This document shows positions 7,973-17,139 of a DNA stretch of 64,000 bases, one piece after another (position 1 is the stretch's first letter; each line of letters opens with the position of its first letter). The DNA is from a bacterium. Its GTDB lineage: Bacteria > Oederibacteriota > JAAXVQ01 > JAUVAV01. Both the position numbers and the translations under genes were made by a program. The DNA is taken from assembly GCA_021108215.1 (NCBI GenBank), contig JAIORK010000036.1, positions 86,948 to 150,947 of the forward strand, in the 5' to 3' direction. The notes below the pieces were generated by a model that was not told the origin of the DNA, ran no database searches, and was given only the letters and a program-made list of their open reading frames with translations.

Positions 7973-9907
7973 CTATTTTGTAATGGCAATTTTGCCAATG
8001 ATGCTTCTGGTTCCGCGTTCATCTTCCACCTTGAGGTGCAGATAATAAATACCCGAACCAATATCCTGCGTATTAATTTCTGTGATTCCAAAATCACCCC
8101 GATCCACAGGTGTGTCTTCTACACTTAAAACCTGTTCGCCTACAACATTGTATACCAGCAAGGTTACTTTTCCAGTTCCGGAAAAAGCATACGCAATGCG
8201 GACAAATGCTTTGCCCGGCTGCGGATAAGCTTGAAATTCATCCTCTGCCAAAGTCAGTGGCACTTGCGTCGACGTCACGGTAATCGTTGATGTAGGCGTG
8301 CTGGTTGGGGTGATGGTTGGTGTAGGCGAAATAGTCGGTGTCATCGTAATCGTCGGTGTCCCAGTTGCGGTTCTTGTGGCTGATGGTGTCGGGGTAACAG
8401 TCGCGGTCATGGTTGCGGTTCTTGTTACTGTCCGGGTCGATGTAATAGTTGCTGTCGGTGATACCGTAGGTGTAAACGTCCGTGTTCCGCTTATGGTCGG
8501 CGTAGAGGTTGGTGTGATCGGGCTGACATTAAGTGAGTTGACAATATTAATTTTGCCTGCGCCCACCACACGCGCATCCCCGCCTTCGCAACCGTTGGTA
8601 ATGAGTGTTTTTAATTGGGCCGATGTGCGCGTGGAATCTTGCAAGAGCAACAGTGCAGCCAAACCGGCTGCTTGCGGCGAAGCAAATGAGGTCCCATCCA
8701 CCGGACTCCATCCACCGCCCCGGGCAGTGCAGGTCACACCGCCATCCGGCTCCCAACCGGTGGCATATTCAATCAAGGCACCGCCGGGTGCAACGCAATC
8801 CACCAACCCGGATGGATCGCTCCAATTGGAATAATAGGTAACTCCGTCCAATGAGTGGGTCGCTCCCACATTGAAGACCGAAGCATAACAACCGGGATAG
8901 ACCGGAGTTATCCGCATATTATAATTACTGTTCCCGGCTGAAGCGACCATCAGAATACCGGCGCTATCGGCATTGGTGACCGCCGTGCTGATGACTGTAG
9001 AATCCGTTGTGGTCTCCAGACTCATATTCATAATATCCGCGCCATTAAGCCGGGCATAATCAATCCCGCTCGCAATATTGGAAAATGTACCGCTGGCTGA
9101 ACTATTAAGCACTTTGACTGGTAAAATCTTTATCCGGCTATCCCAGGCTGTCCCGGCCACACCGGAAGTATTATCCACCAAAGCGGCGATCGTACCTGCC
9201 ACATGCGTACCGTGACCGCGCACATGGGTCCCGCCGATCCACTCATTATCATCATCTGTGTCGCTGTTGCCGCTAACATAATTCCATCCGCTCAGCAGCC
9301 TGCCGGACAGGTCGGTATGATCGTCATCCACCCCGGTATCCAACACTGCCACAACGATTTGGGAGGCAGCACTAAAATAATATCCAGTATCAATCGCATC
9401 ATCCCCCTGAGTACGATGAAGCCACCATTGCGACGACCCGTCTGCATAATAGGTGTCATCAATGCTGCTCAATGCCGTATAGGACGTGGATAGAGCACTG
9501 GCATACACCAGACCATTGGGTTCAATATTTTCCACCAACGGATTTTGTTTATATTCCGCTATTGCGGCCTGCACATCTTTACCTGCCGGCAGTTCAACCA
9601 ATTCCCACCCGGCAATCACCTGTTGGCGTACGCGGGTTTTAAAATGTTTATGAAATGCCGCTTTGGCCTCACCTTGCGATACTGCCGCAGCACCAACTTG
9701 TTCATTAAACATTTTTCTGTCAGCCGCTGTAAAATTATCCCGGAACTGAATAAGCAGCTCTCCTTCCACATACTCCGGCAAGTCCCGGCCATGCCGGTCT
9801 GCCAGAGCAGGTGCCGACATTTTTTTTACAGGTGATGCTGCATAACTCAAACCTGCCAGACCGGCTATTATAACCATCACCAGAAAAAGCACTGTTTTTT
9901 TTAGCAT
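7973..9907 (-). CDS. Secreted S8 (subtilisin-like) serine protease with Thr-Pro linker and C-terminal sorting-like domain
   Basis: A 644-residue preproprotease. It has a signal peptide (about 1-24), an inhibitor-type propeptide (VEGELLIQFRDNF to about residue 135) and a catalytic domain with the full triad: Asp in VAVLDTGVDDDH, His in GHGTHVAGTIAAL, Ser in GTSFASPQAAGL. The oxyanion Asn is in ASAGNSN. A Thr/Pro/Ser linker follows (about 470-555), then a terminal domain ending GSGIYYLHLKVEDERGTRSIIGKIAITK. S8 enzymes of this form degrade extracellular protein or process surface proteins. Unlike the other two subtilases in the window, it has no PorV-like gene directly after it. The ATG at 9907 is preceded by AGAGGA. 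Confidence 0.92.
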   Translation of the reverse strand: MLKKTVLFLVMVIIAGLAGLSYAASPVKKMSAPALADRHGRDLPEYVEGELLIQFRDNFTAADRKMFNEQVGAAAVSQGEAKAAFHKHFKTRVRQQVIAGWELVELPAGKDVQAAIAEYKQNPLVENIEPNGLVYASALSTSYTALSSIDDTYYADGSSQWWLHRTQGDDAIDTGYYFSAASQIVVAVLDTGVDDDHTDLSGRLLSGWNYVSGNSDTDDDNEWIGGTHVRGHGTHVAGTIAALVDNTSGVAGTAWDSRIKILPVKVLNSSASGTFSNIASGIDYARLNGADIMNMSLETTTDSTVISTAVTNADSAGILMVASAGNSNYNMRITPVYPGCYASVFNVGATHSLDGVTYYSNWSDPSGLVDCVAPGGALIEYATGWEPDGGVTCTARGGGWSPVDGTSFASPQAAGLAALLLLQDSTRTSAQLKTLITNGCEGGDARVVGAGKINIVNSLNVSPITPTSTPTISGTRTFTPTVSPTATITSTRTVTRTATMTATVTPTPSATRTATGTPTITMTPTISPTPTITPTSTPTSTITVTSTQVPLTLAEDEFQAYPQPGKAFVRIAYAFSGTGKVTLLVYNVVGEQVLSVEDTPVDRGDFGITEINTQDIGSGIYYLHLKVEDERGTRSIIGKIAITK

Positions 9908-10047
9908 GGAATCCTCTTTTCTAATTTATCGTGCCATTAACTTTTTTTAGATTTTCGTGTCACGATCATCACAAGTGCCTATCCAACCAGACTAATGGAA
10001 AAAATCATAAAAATCACTCATTTTCTTGAATAGATCCCTGTTTATAT

Positions 10048-10076
10048 AGTATAGCAATCCCCTGCAACGCTTTCAA
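10048..10076 (-). promoter_or_regulatory. Promoter of the 7973-9907 subtilase
   Basis: TTGAAA and TATACT are 17 nt apart on the minus strand. Transcription would start near 10041, giving a leader of about 130 nt; I see no known riboswitch in it. Confidence 0.75.
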
Positions 10077-10104
10077 GTTCTCCGGTGAAAACCTTTCTTT
10101 CCTA

Positions 10105-10133
10105 TTTACAAATTCCGGCTTCATACCTATAAT
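10105..10133 (+). promoter_or_regulatory. Promoter of the DUF4870-glycosyltransferase pair
   Basis: TTTACA and a perfect TATAAT are separated by 17 nt. It lies back to back with the minus-strand subtilase promoter, only 28 nt apart, so both could share control. Confidence 0.8.
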
Positions 10134-10174
10134 AACGCCATATTCAAATTCAAGTATTAAAGGGGGCTTTTGCC

Positions 10175-10534
10175 ATGGCGATGCATTCCCACCGCCGTTC
10201 CGACAATAATCTGGGAACCACTAAATCAGGCATTGAACCAACTGTTGCAGGTGCTTTGGCGTATTTACTCTGGTTTATTTCCGGTATTTTCTTTTATATT
10301 CTTGAAAAAGATAACCCCTTTGTCCGTTTTCATGCCCTGCAATCCACCATGCTTTTCGGCGGACTGTTTGTCATAATCATGATTCTCAAAGTCATCCCGG
10401 TCCTGGGATTTATTCTTAATTTTTTCCTGTCGATTGCCGCTTTTTCAGTCTGGCTTTTTATGATGGTCAAAGCTTCTCAGGGCATCGCCTTCAAGCTCCC
10501 GGTGATCGGGGATATTGCTGAAAGAAACATCTAA
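10175..10534 (+). CDS. DUF4870 domain-containing membrane protein
   Basis: A 119-residue protein with three hydrophobic segments (about 24-44, 56-76, 80-104). The sequence ALAYLLWFISGIFFYILEKDNPFVRFHALQS is typical of DUF4870/YtxH-neighbour small membrane proteins, whose function is unknown. AGGGGG lies about nine bases before the ATG at 10175; an overlapping start at 10170 in another frame gives no recognisable protein. It is the first of two plus-strand genes behind a strong promoter, and the glycosyltransferase follows after about 47 nt. Confidence 0.85.
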   Translation: MAMHSHRRSDNNLGTTKSGIEPTVAGALAYLLWFISGIFFYILEKDNPFVRFHALQSTMLFGGLFVIIMILKVIPVLGFILNFFLSIAAFSVWLFMMVKASQGIAFKLPVIGDIAERNI

Positions 10535-10581
10535 GCCTGCATGGTGTTGGTCTGCCTCACTGAATCCGGAGAAAATTGCTG

Positions 10582-11328
10582 ATGATCAACGGGAAAAAAA
10601 TCGCTGTCGTTTTACCGGCCTACAATGCATCAAAAACACTGGAAACCACCTATCATGAAATCCCCAAAAATATTGTTGATGAATGTATTCTTGTTGATGA
10701 CCATAGCATTGATCAAACCGCTAAATTAGCTGAATCATTGGGCATCGAAACCCATATCCACAACGCCAACCGCGGCTATGGCGGTAATCAAAAAACCTGC
10801 TACCGCACCGTCCTGAGCAAAAACATTGATATCGTGGTCATGCTCCACCCCGATTACCAGTATACGCCCAAACTTTTACGCTCGTTGTGTTCCCTCTTGG
10901 CGGACGATGTTTATGAAATTGTACTGGGGTCAAGAATCCTGGGCAGCGGGGCTTTGCTCGGCGGCATGCCGGTCTATAAATATATTGCCAACCGCGTACT
11001 TACGCTGCTGGAAAATTTATTATTGGGCGCCAAGCTTTCCGAGTACCATACGGGATACCGCGCCTATAAGCGTGAGGTCCTGGAAAAAATTCCTTTTGAA
11101 AATTTTTCCAATGATTTTATTTTTGACAATCAGTTTTTAATCGCCGCCATCCAACAGGGAATCTCCATCGGCGAGGTATCCTGCCCCACCAAATATTTCA
11201 AAGAGGCATCTTCGATTAATTTTATGCGCAGTTCAAAATACGGCCTGCTCTGTCTCTGGTATGCTTTCTGGGCGGGCTGGACCCTGATCCCCCGGCGGAT
11301 CGCGCGGTTCTTCAAGATATTGTTCTGA
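10582..11328 (+). CDS. Family 2 glycosyltransferase (DPMS-like)
   Basis: A 248-residue GT-A fold enzyme. It opens INGKKIAVVLPAYNASKTLETTY, has the metal/nucleotide site ECILVDDHSIDQT, the acceptor region HPDYQY, and LGSRILGSGALLGGMPVYK followed by HTGYRAYKREVL. The order matches the dolichol/undecaprenyl-phosphate sugar transferase group of GT2. The last 30 residues are hydrophobic and basic (YAFWAGWTLIPRRIARFF) and may touch the membrane. I chose the ATG at 10582 (GGAG ten bases upstream) over a TTG at 10576. The likely role is transfer of a sugar to a lipid carrier or envelope glycan; the donor and acceptor cannot be read from the sequence. Confidence 0.85.
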   Translation: MINGKKIAVVLPAYNASKTLETTYHEIPKNIVDECILVDDHSIDQTAKLAESLGIETHIHNANRGYGGNQKTCYRTVLSKNIDIVVMLHPDYQYTPKLLRSLCSLLADDVYEIVLGSRILGSGALLGGMPVYKYIANRVLTLLENLLLGAKLSEYHTGYRAYKREVLEKIPFENFSNDFIFDNQFLIAAIQQGISIGEVSCPTKYFKEASSINFMRSSKYGLLCLWYAFWAGWTLIPRRIARFFKILF

Positions 11329-11367
11329 ATATTCAGCCCCACGGCAATTCCATTTATTTTCCGCATG

Positions 11368-11505
11368 TCAGAAATCCTGTGTCCCTTTCAAAAATAAAAA
11401 CCGCAAAAGACCGGATATTCCAAGTGGGTTTTACGGTCAGCCCGGGAAATGATTTTTCTTCTTTAAAGCGCTTTTTTATTTTTGAAAGGGACACAGGCTT
11501 TCTGA
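11368..11505. repeat. Long inverted repeat B (about 33-bp arms, 72-nt loop)
   Basis: The left arm (11368-11400) and right arm (11473-11505) pair through TCAGAAA, one mismatch, then a perfect 25-bp block beginning CCTGTGTCCCTTTC. The element starts 40 nt after the glycosyltransferase stop, in the gene-free convergent gap 11329-11742 that also holds repeat C. Confidence 0.85.
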
Positions 11506-11594
11506 ATGCAATATTCAAAGTAGTATCAGCAAATTAAGCCGGCGCATTTTACAAGACCAAGTATGCTGGTTGGAAATTCCCGAACACTCAAGTC

Positions 11595-11738
11595 ATCCTG
11601 AAGGTTTGCATCCTTTTTAAAATAAAAACAAGCAAAAAAGGATACCATGTTCCCCTTTGCTATTGTGCAGGCCCGGAACAAATCCAGATATTCATTCAAT
11701 ACATTTTTTAGTTTAAAAAGGATGCAAACCTTCAGGAT
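11595..11738. repeat. Long inverted repeat C (27-bp perfect arms, 90-nt loop)
   Basis: The arms at 11595-11621 and 11712-11738 are perfect reverse complements (beginning ATCCTGAAGGTTTGCATCC). The right arm ends four bases short of the ruvX stop codon. The arm sequence is unrelated to that of repeat B 90 bp away, although the architecture is the same. Confidence 0.85.
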
Positions 11739-11742
11739 ATTC

Positions 11743-12165
11743 TTAAATTAATCGTTTCGAGTCCATCCAGGTTTGCAAAATAATCGCAGCCGCCAGTTTG
11801 TCCACCACCTGCCGCTGCTTGGGACCGGACATGCCGCTTTGTGTCAATACCCGCTGGGCCGCGACAGTACTGAGACGCTCATCCACAAACTCAACCGGAA
11901 CCGTACAGCGCTCCTGGAGTCTGTTGCCAAAAGACCGGACCGTCTCCGCTGCGGTTCCCTCTTGGCCTGACATATGTTTTGGCAGACCTACCACCACGGT
12001 TGCAACCTGCTTTTCCTGAATAATCGCAGCAATCTCTTCCATCACCTTGTCCTTGCGGTTGCGAAGCGTGGCCAATGGCTGTGACGTAATCCCCAGCGGA
12101 TCGGAAATCGCCACCCCGATACGCCGAACGCCATAGTCCAGCCCGAGAATACGCGCTTTCGCCAT
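11743..12165 (-). CDS. ruvX: Putative pre-16S rRNA nuclease / Holliday junction resolvase-like protein RuvX (YqgF)
   Basis: A 140-residue RNase H-fold protein. It opens ARILGLDYGVRRIGVAISDPLG, with the conserved Asp of the YqgF family, and carries VVGLPKHMSG and FVDERLSTVAA, the family's second and third motifs. YqgF takes part in maturation of the 16S rRNA 5' end in E. coli. The frame is open to 12264, but the ATG at 12165 overlaps the stop of the upstream kinase gene (TGATG) and gives the normal length of about 140 residues. Confidence 0.93.
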   Translation of the reverse strand: MAKARILGLDYGVRRIGVAISDPLGITSQPLATLRNRKDKVMEEIAAIIQEKQVATVVVGLPKHMSGQEGTAAETVRSFGNRLQERCTVPVEFVDERLSTVAAQRVLTQSGMSGPKQRQVVDKLAAAIILQTWMDSKRLI

Positions 12166-13838
12166 CACATTTTCCCTGAGCGCAGTATGGCAATAATCAA
12201 TAAAAGCCCGAACAATCCTGCCAGGAGAAAACCGATCAAACCCAAAATTGAAAAACCGCCCCACTGCGGTCCCACCTGAGAAGCCAAAATAAGCGAAGAA
12301 CCGATAATCAATGCGGCGACCACCAGCGCAAAAGAGACACGATTGCCGGTACGATCAATATTATGCTGCAACCCTTCCAGCCCTTTGTGCTCAAACTCCA
12401 TTTTAAGCTTGCCGTGTTGAAGTTTCCCCAACAGGTCCTGCATCTGGTTCGGAAGTCCGGATAAAAATCGGTACAGCTCCTGTAGCCGGTGATAAAACTG
12501 TTCAACAATTTGACGCGGTTGATACCGCTTGAGAATAATTTTTTCCGCAATGGGACGGGCGGTATCAATGAGATTTAATTTAGGATTGAGTTTTCTGCCC
12601 ACGCCTTCGGCACCCAGGAATGTCTTGGCCAAAACAATAAAATCCGGGGGCAACGTTATTTTAAATTTGGTGGAAAGCCCCACCAAATCCTGCAATGCCC
12701 TGCCAAAGGATATTTTTTCTATTGGCACATCATAATACTGCTCAAGAAAAATGCCCACCTCGCGTTTGAGCAGGCGGCGGTCAATCCCCTCTTCCACGGT
12801 TCCCAGACGCAAATAGGCATCCACCAAATTATCGACATCCTGTTCCTCCAGTGCCAGCAGCATATCTGTAAACGCGGCAACGGTTTCATTGTCCAGCCGC
12901 CCGACCTGCCCGGCATCCAAAAAAACCAATGCATTGTCTTTCGCAAGAATAAAATTCCCGGCATGCGGATCTGCATGAAAAAAGCAGTCCTCCAGCGTCA
13001 TTAAAATATAGCCGTCAAACAGGGCTTGGGCGATCTCCTTTTTCTTTTGTGCCGGGGTCGTCGCAGGTATTGCAGATAGTTTAATCCCGTCAATATATTC
13101 CAATGTCAGACATTTGCTTGTGGTTAAATTCCAATACACTTCGGGAAAACGATATCCCGGCCGTTTTTTAAAATTCCTTTTAAATCGCCCCAGGTGTCTG
13201 GCTTCAATCAAAAAATCCAATTCTTCATGAATAATCCTTTCAAATTCGTCCACAAATTCCACCGGGCGGCGCGGCAAATCACTGTTTTCAATATTTTCCC
13301 ATGCCTTGGCCATGAACCGCAGAATTTCAAGGTCTGATTCAACCTTCCGCTTCAATCCCGGACGCTGTATTTTGATAACCACTTTTTTATTTTGCCTGGT
13401 AACGGCGTGATGGACCTGGGCAATCGAAGCTGCGGCAAAAGGTGTCTTGGAAAAAGATTTAAAGTGATCGGAGACCGCCCCCCCCAACTCCTGCCGGATG
13501 ACTTGTTCCGCACTGGGTTCGGTAAACGGCGGTACCCGGTCCTGGAGCTTTGACAACTCCTGAATATATTTATCCGGAAGAATATCCGGACGCATGGAAA
13601 GCACCTGACCCATTTTAATAAATGTCGGCCCCAATTCTTCCAGCATCTGCCGTACCCGTGTGGGGGTTGACGCTTTCTGCTTCTGGCGCCGGACAATCCG
13701 TTCCTTGGCAGGTAAATAACCGCCTAAATTTAACCGGCCGATTAAAAACCCAAATCCGTGCTTGGTCAACACGGTCAGGATCTCACCAAACCGGTTAAAA
13801 TCCTGGATCGTGCTGCCTATCTGGCTTAACGGAATCAT
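12165..13838 (-). CDS. ABC1/AarF/UbiB family atypical kinase
   Basis: A 557-residue membrane-associated kinase-like protein. It has the hallmark KxGQ motif (FIKMGQVLSMRPDILP, about 72-87), an ATP-site lysine in KVVIKIQRPG, the catalytic loop FFHADPHAGNF and a DFG-equivalent VFLDAGQVG. Two hydrophobic helices close the protein (about 505-555). UbiB/COQ8 members support isoprenoid-quinone synthesis or distribution and act as ATPases; the substrate is undefined outside ubiquinone makers. The ATG at 13838 overlaps the upstream phasin-like gene (ATGA), and the stop overlaps ruvX. No quinone biosynthesis gene is in the window. Confidence 0.92.
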   Translation of the reverse strand: MIPLSQIGSTIQDFNRFGEILTVLTKHGFGFLIGRLNLGGYLPAKERIVRRQKQKASTPTRVRQMLEELGPTFIKMGQVLSMRPDILPDKYIQELSKLQDRVPPFTEPSAEQVIRQELGGAVSDHFKSFSKTPFAAASIAQVHHAVTRQNKKVVIKIQRPGLKRKVESDLEILRFMAKAWENIENSDLPRRPVEFVDEFERIIHEELDFLIEARHLGRFKRNFKKRPGYRFPEVYWNLTTSKCLTLEYIDGIKLSAIPATTPAQKKKEIAQALFDGYILMTLEDCFFHADPHAGNFILAKDNALVFLDAGQVGRLDNETVAAFTDMLLALEEQDVDNLVDAYLRLGTVEEGIDRRLLKREVGIFLEQYYDVPIEKISFGRALQDLVGLSTKFKITLPPDFIVLAKTFLGAEGVGRKLNPKLNLIDTARPIAEKIILKRYQPRQIVEQFYHRLQELYRFLSGLPNQMQDLLGKLQHGKLKMEFEHKGLEGLQHNIDRTGNRVSFALVVAALIIGSSLILASQVGPQWGGFSILGLIGFLLAGLFGLLLIIAILRSGKM

Positions 13839-14203
13839 TTACCGGCGGATTTCTTTTTTGCCGATGATTTGGCCGCAGTCTTTTTCTTGGCAGGTCCGGT
13901 TGGCTTGTTTTTTTTTGCCACTTCCCGCTCCAATTCATGAATACGCTTTTCCATTTTTTTCAACTGCACCTGTGTGGCGACATTCACTTTGGTATAAACT
14001 GTATTCACCTGCGTGTGAATATTTTTCTCGACATCTTTGCGTGTGCTCTCAGCCCGCCGCATCATCTCTTCGGCCAATTTCCGGCCTTCCTTCTCCCGAA
14101 TCTTTCCCTGCGCGATCAATTCCGTAACAATTTTTTGGGCGCGATCCTTGGACAAACTCAACGCACCCACTCCTGCCAAAAACACTTTTTTCATTGTATC
14201 CAT
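13835..14203 (-). CDS. Phasin-like / polyhydroxyalkanoate granule-associated-type small protein
   Basis: A 122-residue protein. A short hydrophobic start (MKKVFLAGVGALSLSKDRAQ) is followed by a long amphipathic helix (about 20-90) and a Lys/Ala/Pro-rich tail (KKKTAAKSSAKKKSAGK). This is the plan of phasins and PhaF/PhaI-like proteins, whose basic tails bind DNA, but no PHA synthase is in the window. Pairing of such a gene with an aarF/ubiB gene is a recurring arrangement and suggests a membrane or quinone role as an alternative. The start at 14203 has AAGGAGG seven bases upstream and excludes 24 codons of open frame. Confidence 0.6.
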   Translation of the reverse strand: MDTMKKVFLAGVGALSLSKDRAQKIVTELIAQGKIREKEGRKLAEEMMRRAESTRKDVEKNIHTQVNTVYTKVNVATQVQLKKMEKRIHELEREVAKKNKPTGPAKKKTAAKSSAKKKSAGK

Positions 14204-14274
14204 TCGACTGCCTCCTTGAAAAAATGTATTTGCATGTTCCTGAAAAAACAAACTTGAAGCTGCTATCCTCTCCA

Positions 14275-14427
14275 AGCCTGTGCAAGCTAGTGAGCAAGTA
14301 TGCTGCCAGGATCCGGATGATCAGGCTTTTCCCCACCCTGTTTGGTCATCACCTTTTTATTTATTCACACCCCCGGCTTGCACAATGTCCTTTGGCAGCT
14401 AACGCGATCATTAGCTTGTGCAGGCTA
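14275..14427. repeat. Imperfect inverted-repeat element F (shared core, locus-specific outer arms)
   Basis: The left arm starts near AGCCTGTGCAAGCTA and runs into AGTATGCTGCCA; the right arm reads TTTGGCAGCTAACGCGATCA and ends TAGCTTGTGCAGGCT. The arms pair over about 33 bp with roughly ten mismatches. The inner parts of both arms recur at 34350-34535, while the outer parts differ. The element fills most of the 308-base gap between the alaS stop and the phasin-like gene; the rest shows no feature. Confidence 0.7.
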
Positions 14428-14511
14428 TCCCGCATACGATTCCCAGGGGATGCAACCACTCTCCGTACCGAATATCGCACTTCATGACATCTTTTCCGAT
14501 TATCAGTTTTT

Positions 14512-17139
14512 TTACCCTGTCACCATTTTTTCCAGCACCGCCGGTGTGGCGGCCAAAGCCGCCTTGAGCTTTTCCGGATTCTTACCGCCTGCCTGCGCAA
14601 AATCAGGACGTCCCCCGCCCGAACCCTCGATCACTTTGGCGATCTCACGAATCAAATTTCCGGCATGCACTTTTTTATCCAGTAAATCTTTTGTCACTGC
14701 CGCAATTAAGGTCGCCTTGCCGTCTTCCGCCGTGCCCAAAACAATCACACCGGAACCGATTTTTTGTTTAAGCGCATCTGCCGCCGCACGCATGGCGTTC
14801 ATATTAAATCCCGGCAGCTCAGCGGTAATACAGGCAATACCTTTAATTTTGGTCGCTTGGTGAATTAAATCATCGACACTCGTACTGGCATGCTTGATCA
14901 TATTTTTTTCTTTTTCTTTTTCCAGTTCCTTAACCCGGACCATTAATTTTTCCACCCGGGCCGGAACTTCTTCCTCAGAAGTATGTAATGTTTGACAGAC
15001 ATCACGCACAACATTTTGTTGCCGCTTGATTTCGCGCAATGCATTCTCGCCTGTTACCGCGACAATGCGCCGGACACCCGCAGCCACACTGGATTCCGTC
15101 ACAATCTTCATCAAGCCGATCTCCCCGGTATCCCGCACATGGGTTCCGCCGCAGAGTTCTTTGGAATACGCATCCACCTGGACCATCCTGACTCGATCAC
15201 CATATTTTTCTCCAAACAGTGCCATCGCGCCTTTGGATTTGGCCTCCTCAATGGAAAGCTCCTGCGTATCCACTTGGACATTTTCCAATATTTTTGTATT
15301 AACGATGTCCTCAATACGATCCAATTCAGTAACTGTCACCGCCTGAAAATGGCTGAAATCAAAACGCAAGTCCTGGGAACGCACCTCTGATCCGGCCTGT
15401 TCAATATGCTTCCCCAAAACCTGTCGGAGTGCGGCGTGCAGCAAATGCGTGACAGTATGATTCCGGGCAATGGCCGTGCGTTCACCGCTTTTCACTGCTA
15501 CCTGAACCGACTCATTGATCGCGAGACTGCCCCGCTTCATCATTGCAAAATGAAGAAAATGTCCTTCCGGTGTTTTTTGTACATCCGAAATTTCCGCCAG
15601 CATTTCATGATTCGACAACTCACCCTTGTCCGCCAACTGGCCGCCGGATTCAGCATAAAAAGCGGTGGTATCCAGTATCACGACCACCTCATCGCCTGCT
15701 TTGACATTTTTGACGGCTTGCTCTTTTTGCAGCAATGCGAGAACCTTGCCCTTCACGATAAGATTCGTATACCCGGCAAAATGAGTAGGAACAATTTTGG
15801 ATGTCAAAATGCTCATAGCCGGAGAAATCACCCGGTCCCCGCTGCCGGCCCAAGCTGAGCGGGCGCGGTCACGCTGCGCCGTCATCTCCCGGTTAAAACT
15901 GTTTTCATCAATACCCAGTTTGTGTTCTTGGGCAATTTCCCGGGTCAAATCCAGCGGAAATCCGTAGGTATCATAAAGTTGAAAACATTGTTTCCCGGAA
16001 ATAATGGTTTTGCCGGTTTTTTTTACCTCGGCAATCGTATCATTTAAAATCGCCAACCCGGAATCAAGTGTATGCTGAAAACGTTCTTCTTCGCTTTTGA
16101 CCACCGAGACCACGTGCTCCCGGCGTTCTTTTACTTCCGGATAGTGGGCTGCCATCAAACCTACAATAACCGGTACCAACCGGTAGAGAAAAACATCATT
16201 TAGCCCCAGCAGCTTGCTATGCCGCACAGCCCGGCGCAAAATACGGCGCAAAACATAGCCGCGCCCCTCATTTCCCGGCAACACGCCATCGGCAATTAAA
16301 AACACGGATGACCGGATGTGATCTGCAATTACTTTCATCGAACTATCATTTTTTTCATCTTTGCCATAGCGTTTCATCGTTTCTTTGGCAATAGCTTGAA
16401 TCAACGGCTGAAAAAGATCCGTATCAAAATTGGAGGAAACACCTTGCATCACCGCTGCCAGACGCTCAAGTCCCATGCCGGTATCAATGTTTTTTTGTGG
16501 TAAGGGTGCCAGACTGCCATCGGCTTGCCGGTCAAATTGGGTAAAAACCAGGTTCCATATTTCCAAATAACGATCTTCATCCTCATCCGGGCCGGCCTCA
16601 GGCTTGCCCGGTTTGGGTCCGATATCATAAAGAATTTCACTACAGGGGCCGCAAGGGCCGGTCGCGCCCATGGTCCAAAAATTGGTTTCTTCACCCATGC
16701 GGACAATTCGTTTTTCCGCAAGACCTACATCATTTTTCCATATTTCATAGGCCTCACTATCATCTTTGTAAATGGTCACCCATAGTTTTTCTTTGTCCAG
16801 CTTGCAAACTGTTGTAAGAAACTCCCACGCCCAGGTAATGGCCTCTTGCTTAAAATAATCGCCAAAAGAAAAATTCCCCAGCATCTCAAAAAAAGTATGG
16901 TGCCGCGGCGTAAAACCAACGTTTTCAATATCATTGGTGCGGACACACTTCTGCGCAGTCACCGCGCGGGTAAATGATTTATTGCCGATACCGAGAAACT
17001 GGGCTTTAAACTGAACCATCCCGGCAACCGTAAACAATACGGTGGGATCATCCGGGACCAGTGACGCACTGGGACGATGCGCATGGTTTTGTTTTTTAAA
17101 AAACTCAATAAATTGATTGCGAATTTCGCTGCTTGTCAT
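14512..17139 (-). CDS. alaS: Alanyl-tRNA synthetase
   Basis: A full-length 875-residue class II synthetase. It has the catalytic core (TSSEIRNQFIEFFKK, FTVAGMVQFKAQFLG, RHHTFFEMLGNFSFGDYFK), the editing-domain zinc motifs HTVTHLLHAAL and CGGTHVRDTG, and a C-terminal DHHA1-type domain ending in GGGRPDFAQAGG. It charges tRNA-Ala and clears mischarged Ser/Gly. The ATG at 17139 has GGAGG five bases upstream; an in-frame TTG at 17151 overlaps that ribosome-binding site and is rejected. I found no T-box sequence in the 295-base leader. recX lies upstream, as in many genomes. Confidence 0.97.
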   Translation of the reverse strand: MTSSEIRNQFIEFFKKQNHAHRPSASLVPDDPTVLFTVAGMVQFKAQFLGIGNKSFTRAVTAQKCVRTNDIENVGFTPRHHTFFEMLGNFSFGDYFKQEAITWAWEFLTTVCKLDKEKLWVTIYKDDSEAYEIWKNDVGLAEKRIVRMGEETNFWTMGATGPCGPCSEILYDIGPKPGKPEAGPDEDEDRYLEIWNLVFTQFDRQADGSLAPLPQKNIDTGMGLERLAAVMQGVSSNFDTDLFQPLIQAIAKETMKRYGKDEKNDSSMKVIADHIRSSVFLIADGVLPGNEGRGYVLRRILRRAVRHSKLLGLNDVFLYRLVPVIVGLMAAHYPEVKERREHVVSVVKSEEERFQHTLDSGLAILNDTIAEVKKTGKTIISGKQCFQLYDTYGFPLDLTREIAQEHKLGIDENSFNREMTAQRDRARSAWAGSGDRVISPAMSILTSKIVPTHFAGYTNLIVKGKVLALLQKEQAVKNVKAGDEVVVILDTTAFYAESGGQLADKGELSNHEMLAEISDVQKTPEGHFLHFAMMKRGSLAINESVQVAVKSGERTAIARNHTVTHLLHAALRQVLGKHIEQAGSEVRSQDLRFDFSHFQAVTVTELDRIEDIVNTKILENVQVDTQELSIEEAKSKGAMALFGEKYGDRVRMVQVDAYSKELCGGTHVRDTGEIGLMKIVTESSVAAGVRRIVAVTGENALREIKRQQNVVRDVCQTLHTSEEEVPARVEKLMVRVKELEKEKEKNMIKHASTSVDDLIHQATKIKGIACITAELPGFNMNAMRAAADALKQKIGSGVIVLGTAEDGKATLIAAVTKDLLDKKVHAGNLIREIAKVIEGSGGGRPDFAQAGGKNPEKLKAALAATPAVLEKMVTG

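Noticed and set aside
9908-10041. c-di-GMP (GEMM) riboswitch in the 130-nt subtilase leader
   Set aside because: The conserved GEMM core and tetraloop receptor sequences are absent.
14275-14427. Element F as an integron attC site
   Set aside because: The size and imperfect inverted symmetry fit, but the required GTTRRRY/RYYYAAC core boxes are missing and no integrase gene is in the window.
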